Of a stretch of DNA of 64,000 bases, positions 46,307 to 58,000 are shown one piece after another. The translations under genes and the position numbers were made by a program. Each line of letters begins with the position of its first letter. Position 1 is the stretch's first letter. This DNA is from Nemania diffusa (Eukaryota; Ascomycota; Sordariomycetes; Xylariales; Xylariaceae): assembly GCA_038501195.1 (NCBI GenBank), contig JBBPUQ010000005.1:1178001-1242000 (forward strand). The letters run 5' to 3'. The notes under the pieces are model-generated. The model was not told where the DNA came from and did no database searches. It was given only the letters and a program-made list of their open reading frames with translations.

Positions 46307-47528
46307 GCGTCTAGTCTAGTATGGCACTAGGATCGGATCATAATATGAGGTGCAAGTGCTTTGCTGAATGGGACAAAACACGCCGGCTGCTTGGCCCCTC
46401 TTAGGTAGGTATCATTGTTCCCAACCGACCTGTTTGGCGGCGTTCGGCGTTGAATTATGGAGATACCCAGGAATGACAGAATGTTTTGTGTTTTCTACTG
46501 TGACGATGACTGTTTAACACCTCTGGGGTACCTAATCAGAGGCTCCCTGTGTAATGGCATTCCAAAGACCACTGTCACCATCACATGATAATTGACCTAT
46601 AACCTCTTTTTATGACTGGGTTCTAACAGCACTTCCCCGAGCTTCCCAAACCTACCCCAATTGGCTGTCAGTGCCGTGAGTGTTTTATTTATCATCTTGA
46701 ATTACTCGAATAGTCATTAGGAATTAGGTAATTAGGCGAACGTTCGGCTCTCTGGAAGCTGAGGTGCTCTGTCTACATGACACATCAAAGTTCATGCCCC
46801 CATCCTTACCCAGTATTTCTCGTCAGCCGGGCGTGTTAGTGGTAGGTAAGTCCCGACAGACGGCTGCAACTGTTAGCTAACAACTGTGACACTACCTACC
46901 CCACAGTTCTCCCATTCATCCCTCGCCAGGCTTGAAAGAGACGAAAAGTTGACAGTGACAGTGGCAGTAACGGGTCTTCTCTGGTGGGTGGGGGATAAAT
47001 GGACGGTGTGAGAGTTGGAGGTGAGTACATGTAGGTATGTACGGAGTAGGACAGATACATACACAGTAGATACCCCGAGGTAGGTAGCTAGCTTGTAGGT
47101 ATGTAGGCAGTCATAGTCATTACTTATGGGATGGGGGAATCCCTCCGCTCTATGCGACACGTACAGGCCGCACGCGCATGATAAGCTTGCCTACCTACCT
47201 ACGTATATGTCCAACCAATTCTATGTATGTATGTATACGCGGTAGGCATCTTGTCGATCTACGCAGTAATTAGCATAACTTGACCCTAAGACTTGAAACT
47301 TCTATTTATAAATTTCTCGCCTGCGCGCTAGCATCATTTGTTTCCGTGTTTTCTTCGAGATGCGAATCGTAGTCTAGGTACATAGCTAGCATTCTTTTAC
47401 TTCAATTCGTCCTAACCGCTCCGGGGTCGGCCGGACTTCACTTATCGGACTCCTGAGTCAACCCAGCTTCCATCCTGCTCTTGTGACTTGTTTCCTTATT
47501 TACTCGGACTTTCTCGAACTCGGCAGGT
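46307..47528. other. Spacer and 5' leader with TACCTA repeats
   Basis: The 1.2-kb stretch precedes the F-box-like gene. It contains TACCTA/TAGGTA motifs at about 46404, 46840 and 47080-47240, and ATGTATGTATGTAT near 47223. No gene is supported. Confidence 0.5.
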
Positions 47529-49267
47529 ATGGCGATCTTTGTAGATCTGGACGAGGAGAGCGAGCCGCCTCAGACCCCGGCACTGCGCGGAGAGTGGGAT
47601 GGCGAAAGAGCTAAATTACAGCTACAACAACAACTGCTCGCCGTCGCCAACCCCAGTGCGCATGTCCGGGATGGCTCGGCCGTCAATGGCAACCAGGAAC
47701 AAGCTGCCGATCAGGGCATACGCGAAAATCCGAACAGAAATCGAATGACGGAGGCTCTTGGGTGTTATCCGTACGTTCGTTCATGGATCTAAATAACCAA
47801 CTTCATTCGAGCGCCGGTTATCGGGTCCGCGCACACAACCCTTTACCTCTGACATCATACACTCGTTTCCCCTGTACCCGTAGAGTCGGGTTTAGCAGTA
47901 ACGCAAACCAGGGAGAAGAGGGAGCAATGTCACTAACTGCCCGAATTGCAGCATCGTCATCGCCATCGTGTCGTGGCTGGACCTCAACAGCCTCGACAAC
48001 CTCTCGAGAACATGCCACCAGATCCGCGAGAACCTGCTGCAGTACCGCCGACCCCTCGTGACGCGGACCATGCACTGCTACAAGGAGCAGCCGCCGCTCG
48101 AGCCCGAAGACAACGAGATGAACTGGTACTACATGACCGTGAACGAGAGCTACAAGCGCAAGGGCAGCTGCGCCAGGGACATGGTGGCGGAATGCCGGCG
48201 GTGCGCAAGGCCCGTCTGTCGTGTAAGTGACCTTACTTCCTTGCTTGCTCCCGTGCCGCCGCCACGCTGCGTGCGTCCCTCCCATCTATCTACCTAGGTA
48301 GTTTCCCCACCGAGAGGATGGATCACGAGGGACGCACTTAATACCCTCAACTCATTTTACTTATATTATTTGCTTCGATGTAGAACTGCGTCGTCAGGCC
48401 CCCGGGTCAATCCACCTTCCGCGACCGACACCGCCGCCTCTGCATCCCGTGCACCAAAGCCCCGGCCGCCGCCCTCGCGCGGCCCCCTCTGCTCCCCACC
48501 ACGCCCACCGACGCCGACGAGATGCAGCGCGCCATCTGCACGTGCGAGAGCGACTGCGTCTGGCTCTGCCACCCCTGCGGGCGGAATATCATCGGCGCAG
48601 ACCAGGACTACCGCTCGTACGTACCGTACCACCCACCTACCATAACTAGCAAACTCACAACCCCGCTCCCTTCCTCTCTCTTCTTTATGTATGTTGGTAG
48701 CGAGACTAATGGACATGCCACAGCATCTGGCGCTGGCGCAACCAGTACGGCGAGGTCCTGGGCGGCACAGGCATAGGCGAGGGCAACCGCGGCGTGATCT
48801 GCGGGCGCGAAGGCACATGTCTCGGCGCGCGCGAAGTCGAGCAAGAAACCGACTGCGACGCCGCCGACGCGCGCGAGCACCTCTCCCTCTCCCAGCACCC
48901 CTCCCCATCCCCCACCTCCACGCCCTCCCCCTCCTCGTCCTTCACCATGGGCTCGCCCCTTACGACCGGCAGCGCGAGCGGCAGCGAGAACGGCAGCTAC
49001 CGCACGCCGAGCCCGCATTCCCTGATCTCCGGTGCGGGCCTGCGCCCGGGCTACGCGCGCCACGAGATCGAGGGCATAGGCGGCGTCGTGAAGACGAAGC
49101 TCGTGCGCATGCTGCGCGTCGGCGCCTGCGTGCCCGAGTGGGAGGACGAGAAGAACAAGGGCCAGATCCTCGAGCGCGAGGCCTCGGGCGGCCGGCGCAG
49201 CTGGTGCGGCTGGTGCTGGCGCGTGATACCCGGCGCCCGGGACCGCCCGCCCGCCCGGTCTATTTAG
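47529..49267 (+). CDS. F-box-like, cysteine-rich protein
   Basis: Exons are 47529-47770, 47952-48222, 48384-48616 and 48724-49267, in phase, giving 429 residues. After an acidic N-terminus (MAIFVDLDEESEPPQTPALR) and a Gln-rich stretch, residues about 77-125 resemble an F-box (PIVIAIVSWLDLNSLDNLSR, then TCHQIRENLLQYRRPL). Cys pairs follow that look like zinc ligands: CRRCARPVCRNCVV, RLCIPCTK, CTCESDCVWLCHPCG and CGREGTC. The fourth exon has a Ser/Pro run and a conserved-looking end (GVVKTKLVRMLRVGACVPEW and RSWCGWCWRVIPG). F-box proteins bring targets to SCF ubiquitin ligases; that role is an inference. Exons 3 and 4 are very GC-rich, which creates many long shadow frames. Confidence 0.85.
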
Positions 49268-49762
49268 TAGGTCATCGTTCGTTTCGAGGGGGCGCGGGGC
49301 ATTGTTAGGCATTGGGTGTTGGCGGGTTAGGGCTCATCGTCTCGGCGTTTCACTTGGTAATAGTTTATGGGATGGGGCATTTGGTTTTGGGTGAATTCGC
49401 ATTTAAAGGTTCTTAGGTATGGGGGTCTTATTCAGGGAAATTAAGTATAATCACTGGCGCATCGTTGAGTGTCGAGTTGTGATGTGACAGGTTTATATAT
49501 GTGTCTGATATACACTGAGGACTAGGATTTCGTCAAAAGGTAAAATCCGAGACCCCCATCTTCTGCCCACCCAGCGTGATGTCCCTATTTTTTCCATTGA
49601 CCTCTTTTCAAATGGTTATAAATTTTCACAATATCGACACGCCGGTTCCCCCGTGATTCGCCCTCGGATGTTATGCCAGCTTCAACATGTCATTCTGTTT
49701 ATAAATCCCCAAGGGCCCATAGACTTAACTAGAAATCCCCCATAACGCAACCCCGTGGGCGA
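49268..49762. other. Convergent spacer
   Basis: The 495-bp stretch holds the 3' flanks of the F-box-like and mL58 genes. Nothing else is recognised. Confidence 0.5.
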
Positions 49763-50434
49763 CTAAAGAGCACCCCGGAGCAACATGCTCTTCCGCTTCT
49801 TCCTGTCCTCGCGTGCCTGCGTCCGTATCGGGCCCCACCGCGCCTTGATGGCCTCGAGGCGCTCGCGCTCCTTGTTCTTGTGCTCGGCGCTCGCCTTGCA
49901 GCATATCATGACGAACAGCGGCGCGCAGTTGAACTTCTCCGCGAGCCGGTGCACGCTCCACGTCATGGGGTTCTGGGCGCGCAGCGCCCGCATCTCCGCG
50001 ACCTCCTCGCGCGTCACGTTGTACTTCTTCTCGCGCGTCTCGGCCGCGCTCGTCGGCGGCGGCAGTATCCCTGACTGGCCGGCGGCCGCGGCGCCGCCAG
50101 GCGCGTGGGGATGTGAGGAGGACGACGGGGAGCGCAGGAGCTGGCCGAGGTTGGCCTGCCGCCGGGGGTCGGACTTGGGCAGGAATTTGAAGGGCGTGTG
50201 GTACACCGACGCCACCGACGCCGGCGGGTTGTAGATGATGTGGTTCTGCCCCGTCCGCGGCGTCAGGAAGTCCGGGTGCGGCGGGATCTTGAGCATCTTC
50301 TTTGTCCGCGACGTCGTGGACTGGTGCCGGCAGATCACTGCTGATTTGAATACTGGGATGCGTGTGGCGGAGGACGACGAGGATGGCGCGTGGAGGAGGC
50401 CGCTCAGCGGCCGTAGGACCTGCCGTGTCTCCAT
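49763..50434 (-). CDS. MRPL20: Mitochondrial large-subunit ribosomal protein mL58 (MRPL20)
   Basis: A single exon of 223 residues. The first 45 residues look like a mitochondrial targeting leader (METRQVLRPLSGLLHAPSSS, then HQSTTSRTKKMLKIPPHPDF). The family pattern (PF12824) follows: QNHIIYNPPASVASVYHTPF, KFLPKSDPRR, a Ser/Pro/Ala linker, KKYNVTREEVAEMRALR, NPMTWSVHRLAEKFNCAPLF and a basic helix ending ARWGPIRTQAREDRKKRKSM. The protein is specific to fungal mitochondrial 54S subunits. No introns are seen and the start ATG is the first in frame. Confidence 0.87.
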   Translation of the reverse strand: METRQVLRPLSGLLHAPSSSSSATRIPVFKSAVICRHQSTTSRTKKMLKIPPHPDFLTPRTGQNHIIYNPPASVASVYHTPFKFLPKSDPRRQANLGQLLRSPSSSSHPHAPGGAAAAGQSGILPPPTSAAETREKKYNVTREEVAEMRALRAQNPMTWSVHRLAEKFNCAPLFVMICCKASAEHKNKERERLEAIKARWGPIRTQAREDRKKRKSMLLRGAL

Positions 50435-52718
50435 TGTGCCTGGCTAGTTGGGCACAGACTAGCTATGAATCCGGGACAAGAGAGACACGAAGTCGTGTGA
50501 GAGAGCTGGCGGTATTTTAGACGGATTGGCTGTGGTCGGCGAGCTGTATGCCGATTTCGATGTAGCTTCCATTGAAGATTCTCGGAGCCTGTCAAATTTC
50601 GACGGAGCCTTCGCGGCCCGACAGGAAGTCACGTGGTGGGGTAAACAGCTGCGGTCTTCTGCAGCCCCGCATTCTGCATTATCATTATCGATTAAGGGCC
50701 CGTAGACGGCTTATGTAAACACTTGAAAGTGGAATAATGCACAGTAACCAATTAAAAAGGGCTTCAACTACGTACCTAGCTGCCTAATGCAAAAAAAAGA
50801 TCATGTGATATTCCACATATGAATGAATACGAGTACCTAATCTACATAATCTAGGTACGCTGCCTAGCTATATACGCTACATTGATTTGTGTGATTCAAT
50901 GCACCCTTAAGTACCTAGATAATGCTTCAACATTTGGGTATAAGTACTCCTCATCGAAAACTTAGGCAGTTTGGCGTTCCATTACCCGAATAGTGGGCGC
51001 GCCGTCACACTCAATCAACCAATAAATCTTTCCTAAAGGGGAAATTCAGCACCCCTCGTGTGACGTACTTAACTTATAAACTGGATTAGAATTGTGTCAA
51101 TCAGTTTCATGTGCCATCCAACGAGCCCAGCCCAATTCAATTTTCAATCTCTTGTTTTCCTCTACTTACGTACCTAGACCGACTGTTCCAGTCTCTCATC
51201 AGACACATGAGACAAGATTGAAGGGGTGCTGTCGTGGAAACATCGTATGCTATCAAACAGCAGTATGCCTTGGGGTTTGGTACGCGTACAGTCAGCAGAG
51301 CGCAAATACGTGTATAGTCCTATTATAGGTACACAGAAACATTAGCTTATTGTCCTTGTTTATGCTGCGGCATACTATTGCATATAGTAAGGCTATGGCT
51401 CATGCTATCTACCCAGATTGCCCCATGGTTTGGGCCCTGCATATATGGTATGGACCCAGATAAGTTGTACCTGGCTCAGGGCTGTATCATCTATTTTCAG
51501 CACTACCAACCTATAGGACAATGATACAATAGGGACCCTGGTGTCTGGTATAGGTATACGCAGTAGGTGCTGTACCTACTATTCAGCTTATTATAGCATC
51601 GCTATCGCGCATTGATTTACAGGGAATTTATGCGGTACGCCCGGCTATGATCACCCATCATCGTGTTCCCGCCGGATTCTACTGTACGTATCTGGGATTG
51701 TCCCGAGCAGTGTTTTCAGGGGACCACCGAAAGCTAAACAAAAGCGTCAACCCACATGCCCAAATAGGCAAGCTTCGTCGATCGCGACAGGAACCAAGTG
51801 ACTCCAAAAACCAAGGCATAGCCATTTTGTCCAGCCTATGATCGTCATGGTTGGGGGCGTCGTTAGAAGATCGCAATTATTTGGGCAGGATCCCGTGGAG
51901 TTTAAGACATTCCATGTTCTGTCCTTTGGTCTGTCCATGGTATAGGTATCTACTAAGCTGGGTATGCATGTATAAATATCAATCTGCGTGTAACCTACTC
52001 GCATTCTCCCGATGCCTTGGAGGTGTTAGTGAGGTAGTGTTACTTGTCATCAGTTGCAAAAGATAGGTACGGGTACTTCTCTGGCTATCAGCTCCCGCCG
52101 CAGCCTAATACCTATTGTACGCTGAGATAACCGTCATAATCCGCCATCTACCTACCATCTATCATACTACCTATCACCACCAAGACCTTTTGACCATACC
52201 TAGTCCAATCGACAGGCGCACGCCACTGTCGTCTGACCAGCCGGCTATTTGGCTGCCTGCCCTTGTAGTAGTCAGCCCGTACCTATTCCGTACCGACTTG
52301 ATATACTTACGGAATAGCCTGTAGGACATAATAGGACATACAAAGGTTGGTGGGCCGATGACTGCATGCACAGAAAAGTGCCGTGATGTATGTCCCTGAC
52401 AAGACACTAGGAAACCAGGTCACTTGGTTAGAAAAAGTGGCATTGGCTGCACAGCATTACGTTGCAGTTTCGACGCCAGATTTGCATTTCCATGCGCATT
52501 TGAAATCTGAGACAAGCGCCTGATCTGGCCCTCCCATTCCGGATTTATATAGTGAAAGTCTCTGCTATCAACACCACCACTATTACCTATTACCTACTGC
52601 TACTACCTACCTACCATTACCCCTCCACGACAGGTAGTAAGAGGGCACTCGGTGAGCTTATTATTGATTGCATGTAAGACAGTCTCGACCGACTATCAGT
52701 AAAAAAAAAACCCGCTTC

Positions 52719-52780
52719 TCGGCTCGGCTCGACTCGACTCGACACAATACGACACGACAGGAACTCGACTCGACTCGGAC
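52719..52780 (+). repeat. GACTC / GACAC tandem array
   Basis: Units of five bases (GGCTC, GACTC, GACAC) repeat imperfectly across about 60 bp, with ten A directly before it (about 52701-52710). Confidence 0.7.
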
Positions 52781-53590
52781 TTTGCGACATCCCAAGCGTC
52801 ACCAGGTGTGCTTTCATTTATCGGCATCCGGAGCTTCAGACTACCTAGCATCCAGACCAGCCGCCAAACTGCACTTTCCCCTCCAACCACTGCACGGTCA
52901 ACCTTCCTCCACGGCGGCGCGTGCCCCTCCAGCTACCTAGGTACACTATAACCGTCAGCAGGGCAGAAGTTTACCTAAGGTAATCTCTACGGCGCACCCG
53001 CGGCGGGCTGCACCTCGCTTTTACCGTGCATCAAAGCGCCTGCACTTGCCTGTACCTCTCCGCTTAACTTTAAAAAGTTAGGGGTAGCTTACCGACAGCA
53101 GCGTATAAGTGACAGGCGGACGCAACATTAAGGAAAGCGTAGGCGACGATTGCACAGTATTACGGCTCGGTACTGCACAAGCGACGCCAAAAGTGTCGCA
53201 AGGGGTTCCTTCATTAATTCAATCACTCACACACCAATCCCAGCCAGCAGCGCCTGCTCCTGATTGCTGCACGCGTCAAACAGATTGGAAATAGACTGGC
53301 CTGGTCTATCTGAGCTACTTGAGCTACCTGAGCTACCTACGGACGTACCTACGCATTTACCTGCCTGGAGCACGTACAAGTACAGTACCTACTCTGTAGA
53401 TAGGGTTCAGCTCTATTGTAAGCAGAGCAGGGGAGAAGGTCAGTCTGAATGTCTCTCTCTCTCACTTCCTTTCCTTTATTTACCTTTATTTACCCGATCC
53501 CTACCCAATATCCATGAATGAATCAAAGGCCAGCAATAGATAGCAATAGCCATAAACATAGCCAATCTATTGCTAGTCGCAGCCGCTCCC

Positions 53591-53633
53591 TGCTTGCTTG
53601 CTTCTTGCTTCCATGCTTCTATGCTTGCTTGCT
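53591..53633 (+). repeat. CTTG tandem array
   Basis: The four-base unit TGCT/CTTG repeats with interruptions (TGCTTGCTTGCTTCTTGCTT, then ATGCTTGCTTGC). It lies about 300 bp upstream of the gene at 53938, probably within its leader. Confidence 0.7.
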
Positions 53634-53937
53634 TTATTTTATTAATGGCTGAGCCCCTCCATTCCGCCTGACATTTATTATTAGCCCATTCCGTTAAATA
53701 ACCAGCACCAACACCACTAATACACTAATACTACCCTGCCATTCGTACAACATAAACAGCACCTATTGTCTGGTAGCTTGCTGTTTTTCCCCTCCAAGCG
53801 TTTTTGGTCAATTTTGGTCCGTTTTGGAAAATAGCCGTGTTTGCTGATTCTTCTACTGGGGTATCAGTTACTCATACTCATTTACCCTTAACGTCCAGAC
53901 TGAATTGACCTGTTCACTTCTGGTCTGATCTGTCGCC

Positions 53938-55047
53938 ATGAGTCTTGCACAAGCCACTGCTGTTAAAAGCAGTCAAGAAAAGAGTCAACCCCTTGACCTG
54001 GTTGATCATCCGGCTGCAACCGGAACTTCGACGCCTACGCCAGAGTCTGTCGAGAAGCAACCCGACCCCGAGACCGGGAAACCCGAATCCAAGCCCAAAA
54101 AACGGGGATTGTTCAATCTCGGCAAGAAGAGACACGAAGACAAGGCCAACATACCGAGTCGCTCGAAAATGGAGTCGATACCCTCGAATCCACCCAATGC
54201 GAATAGCAGGGACCAGACAAAACGATCCGCCACAACGTCACCTATACCCCTCGAGAGCCCCAAGATAATGCCCTCTTCCCCAGGTCGGGGACGGTATTCT
54301 TCGTCCCCGAGGATGAGTTCACCAGCCGGATCACAGATATTTGAGCGCGACGTACAAGAGAGTACTATTCTCCCCACTTCGCCCGCCATTCCATCCCATA
54401 TACAAACAGAAAACCACATACCGCCCGTCCTAGATGCCTCTTCCGAAGCTATCACTGACGACCACCTAAACCCCGACACGGTCGAAATCGTCACGCATGT
54501 CTCCCACCAACCGGCCGTCGTAACCGTAGCCGGCGCCTCGATCCACGAGAGCATCTCCGGCTCGTGGACGGAAGACTTCGGCGCGTTCTCGGACAAGGAG
54601 GAGTCGGCCTCAAACTACGGGTCGCTTGACTCCACCGACGTGCGGCGTCTCAGCTTCATTTCCTTCGCCGACGTCGTGCAAGCCGAGCAAGGCCCCCCCG
54701 GTGGCGGCCTGGGCATCGGCAGCCGGGACTCGATGCACCTCGCCGGCCTGACGTCGCTGGCTTCTATGGGCGTCAACCGCTCGCCCTCGCCCATACGGTC
54801 CCCGGTGTCCTCGCAGGCGCCGGAGACGTCGCCGCCGAACAGCAAGTCCGGGTCCATCAAGGGGTTCAGCCTCTCGCCGACCCGCAAGCCGCTGGGTAGC
54901 CCATCATCGACGGAATACAACCTCGGCCTGAGCTCGGGCGAGCTGGCTATCGAGACGATGTCGCAGGCGCTGAGACGCACCGGCAGCACGGATCTTAGCG
55001 CGGCGAGGAGCCATCCGATTAGCCCTATCGAGGGGCCGTCGAGGTGA
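53938..55047 (+). CDS. Disordered Ser/Pro-rich protein
   Basis: A single exon of 369 residues starts at ATG 53938. Composition is Ser/Pro/Thr-rich throughout, with many SP and TP sites (PSPIRSPVSS, SLSPTRKPLGSP, ATTSPIPLESP), suggesting a heavily phosphorylated, mostly unfolded protein. A basic patch (KPESKPKKRGLFNLGKKRHE, residues 50-68) may be a nuclear signal. The most conserved-looking stretch is YGSLDSTDVRRLSFISFADV at about 232-251, with a possible short helix in LSSGELAIETMSQALRR near the end. I do not recognise a domain. Similar proteins exist in filamentous ascomycetes without assigned function. The long pyrimidine-rich leader suggests a regulated transcript. Confidence 0.75.
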   Translation: MSLAQATAVKSSQEKSQPLDLVDHPAATGTSTPTPESVEKQPDPETGKPESKPKKRGLFNLGKKRHEDKANIPSRSKMESIPSNPPNANSRDQTKRSATTSPIPLESPKIMPSSPGRGRYSSSPRMSSPAGSQIFERDVQESTILPTSPAIPSHIQTENHIPPVLDASSEAITDDHLNPDTVEIVTHVSHQPAVVTVAGASIHESISGSWTEDFGAFSDKEESASNYGSLDSTDVRRLSFISFADVVQAEQGPPGGGLGIGSRDSMHLAGLTSLASMGVNRSPSPIRSPVSSQAPETSPPNSKSGSIKGFSLSPTRKPLGSPSSTEYNLGLSSGELAIETMSQALRRTGSTDLSAARSHPISPIEGPSR

Positions 55048-58000
55048 TCCTGTTGGTCGAAGCGTCGCCTGAATAGGGGTCGTGGCGAAGATGATTAGAG
55101 TTGAATTGCTCCAACATTTTTGGGAACGGATCCCCAACGTTGTTTATCTGCTTTGCCGTTTTTGTTTGCGTCATCAAAAAACTTTTTGCTTTGAGATAAA
55201 CCCATGGATACCTCTTGTTCGCTGCTGTTTGTTTTTCACTCCTGCGATTGCGTTCCCCACATTGCTATCGAAATCGTACGATGGGCGGTATAGAAAGTTT
55301 GAGGGGAAGGCATAGGTTTTGTTTGCTGTTAGTTACTTACTCTCCAATTGGGCAAAGAAATGGACGGACGGAGTTGGAAGATCGAGTACACGTGGGATTC
55401 TCGGCAGTGGCGTGGTGTTCTTCTCTTGTTTTTCCACCTTGCTGTTTTTTACGCTCTCGTCGTTAAGGGAGACCGATTCGGTACATGATTTTCCTTTACA
55501 TGGATGGGTCAGGGGTGAGGCCGGCAGCGAGATGAGATAAGAGAATACCAATACCCTCGTGCCCGGCTATTGGCTGCTGTTTTACGTTCTCCATATCAGT
55601 GTCGAAGTAAGGGGCAGAGGATTGAAGGGACCGCAGAGACGGCTGGGCTGAGTAGGAGATAGGAATACTGGTGAGGAAGATGGAAGGCTTGGCGGTTGAT
55701 TGGTAGCATATCCCGTCACATCAATTTAAACTTGATTCCCCCTTTTGCGGATTTGATTAAAAAGTTATTACTCTTTAAATCGATTTAAGTGTTTCTTATG
55801 CCTTTCTTGTTACTTTCTACTGAAGCATATGATAATTAGGTTTTATGAAGCGTAGGGAGGGTTGCGTTGGATCCCATCGCTCGGGGTTTTTGCTATTCTG
55901 TGTCTTTTGGTTTCAATAGAAGGAGTTGTTATGAGTCTCAGAGTTTACGTGTTTCTTCAAGTTTACGTGTTCAGCCTACTGCCTAGAGCGATCATACTCA
56001 CTGGGCTGTGCCTGGCGCTGGCAAGCTGACGAAGGTCTCCGCGAGGGTAATATCTATCTAGCTAGAAGTGCTATCTACTCAGCTGTTTACCGGTATCAAA
56101 TCATATTCGTCCTCTTATTCCCGGACTCATCTTCCCGGCATCTCACCACTGTCAGCTGAACTTGGAACTCGCTGCTCTTAGTCAATAGGTGATACCCATG
56201 TTAGGCTCATACTATTAAGGTGCTGTTGGGCAGGGACTTCAGGACTGCCCAATCGTCGTCTCTACAAATAATGTAATATATAATTTCCTAACCCGATAGA
56301 AGCGATGCTATAGTGGGAGCAAGTCATTTCTTGGGATGAGGTTTTGATGCCTAACTACATGGATATATGATATAGCTACCTGTTCCTGCTAGCCGTGAGA
56401 GGACAAGTGAACCACGTTTTATAAGCTGAGTATATCCCACCCAGTAGTATGCAAGGTACAAATAATCGGTAGACTTACAGGGCTATTTCTGTTTCTCATT
56501 TGCATCCTGCGGACTGTACTTAGGCACGTGGTAGATACATGGAGGAACATGAGGTACATTGGGCACTAAGATTTAACATATTAAGATGCGTGGTGGATGA
56601 TTCTCTTCTCGTTGATGCTACCATGTTCCACCTATTGCCATGAGGCCCGAATTATTAAGGTTCTGAATGGCCGACAACTTCACTTATCTAGAATTTTCCG
56701 TGCGTATCTTCTTCTTTCTTTCTCGATTTATCCTTTCCCCTCTTGATTCTTTTTCTTTTTCTTGTTATTTGGTGTGGTAGGTAGTTTATCTCGGACGCGG
56801 TTCAAGGTGAACATTGGCCCGGTATATCAAGGGCAACCCTGTGCCATGTCGTCTATAAAATCTCGGCACGTTTTACTAGCTGCCGGATAGTATTGACATA
56901 GAAACTCTCATTGGGTAGGGCACGAAACTTGATTGCGTGAATAGCGTGGTGATCCGGACTGTCCGGAGAGTTGAAGCTTGGACAGGACTGAGGGCTGTTC
57001 GGTACTGAATGGGTAGGTAGACTAACCATCCGTATGATATATATCCTTGGGTATACCTGGATACTTAAGTGCTCTAGCTTGGCTGCTAGGCGGAAGCTGA
57101 GGAACACCTGCTTTATCACCTTCCTATAACTATATAAGCTGAGATACTCTGTACCTGCCTGTGCTTAAGTCGACACACTAAGGGGCTGACGCTAATTAAG
57201 TCAGTACGCCTGTGGTTAGGTAATGTTGCCGGGCTCTCTTGGCATACCAGTTGAGCTCAATAAGGCAGGTTGAAATCTCACCTTAAAGGCCTAACGGCTT
57301 ACTACCGCGTTGCGACGACGATGTCTCATCTCTAGACGGCCTTTTAGCTCCGATTGGGAATATCAATAGTCTAGTTGTCGTTTAGCAAAATCGGATTAAG
57401 CGCCATATTGTGTGGTTTAATTTTGGTTGGCATTCGAATTAAGCAATTCATCAATTAAGGCCTAAGACATCAGACGGCGCCGCCTTGAATACTGAACCAT
57501 GTCTCGGGCCGCGCCGCCCGTCTAATAGGTAGGCTGTCACTTAAATTTCGAAAGCTGTTTCATTGTAGTATCGTTATTTATGAATGTCTATGTTGAAATT
57601 TTGTCTGACGTGTAAGTAAGTGGATGGCTATAAGATTGCGTGTTATAAGAAGTGATTGCATTGGTGGTTGATTACTCATATTCCTTGTCCCCGCCGTCGG
57701 CATCTGCCCTAGCCCTGCATACATTACGGTATGAATAAGGCATGAAGCTGAGGGAAGGATGGAATTCTCGTCCCACTCATGGTTCGCGTCCAACCCGACT
57801 GGCTGGGTCGCCTTTCCAGCTGTAATTAACGCATTCCTACAGTACATGTGGGCAGGGAGAGTATATGAGCCTTTGGGTGTACACACGATAAAGTAAGCAA
57901 CATGTTATAACGGCAATGAGTGTTTCATACAAGCTCCATTCTGTCCTCAGAGAAGCAAGGCTTACCGAGATAGGCCGAAGGTGTAGGTAGGTAACTTGAC

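Larger units (their letters stand above)
50435..53937. other. 3.5-kb gene-free region with simple repeats
   Basis: No coding frame convinces me. The stretch has scattered TACCTA/TAGGTA palindromes (about 50770-50940, 51160-51180, 51950-52180, 52590-52615, 53310-53390), a GACTC array (52719-52780) and a CTTG array (53591-53633). Pyrimidine-rich DNA just before 53938 suggests a long 5' leader for the next gene. Confidence 0.55.

Noticed and set aside
48366..49312. Long Arg/Ala-rich minus-strand ORFs of 180 and 234 codons
   Set aside because: They lie opposite the GC-rich exons 3 and 4 of the F-box-like gene, whose exons agree in phase.
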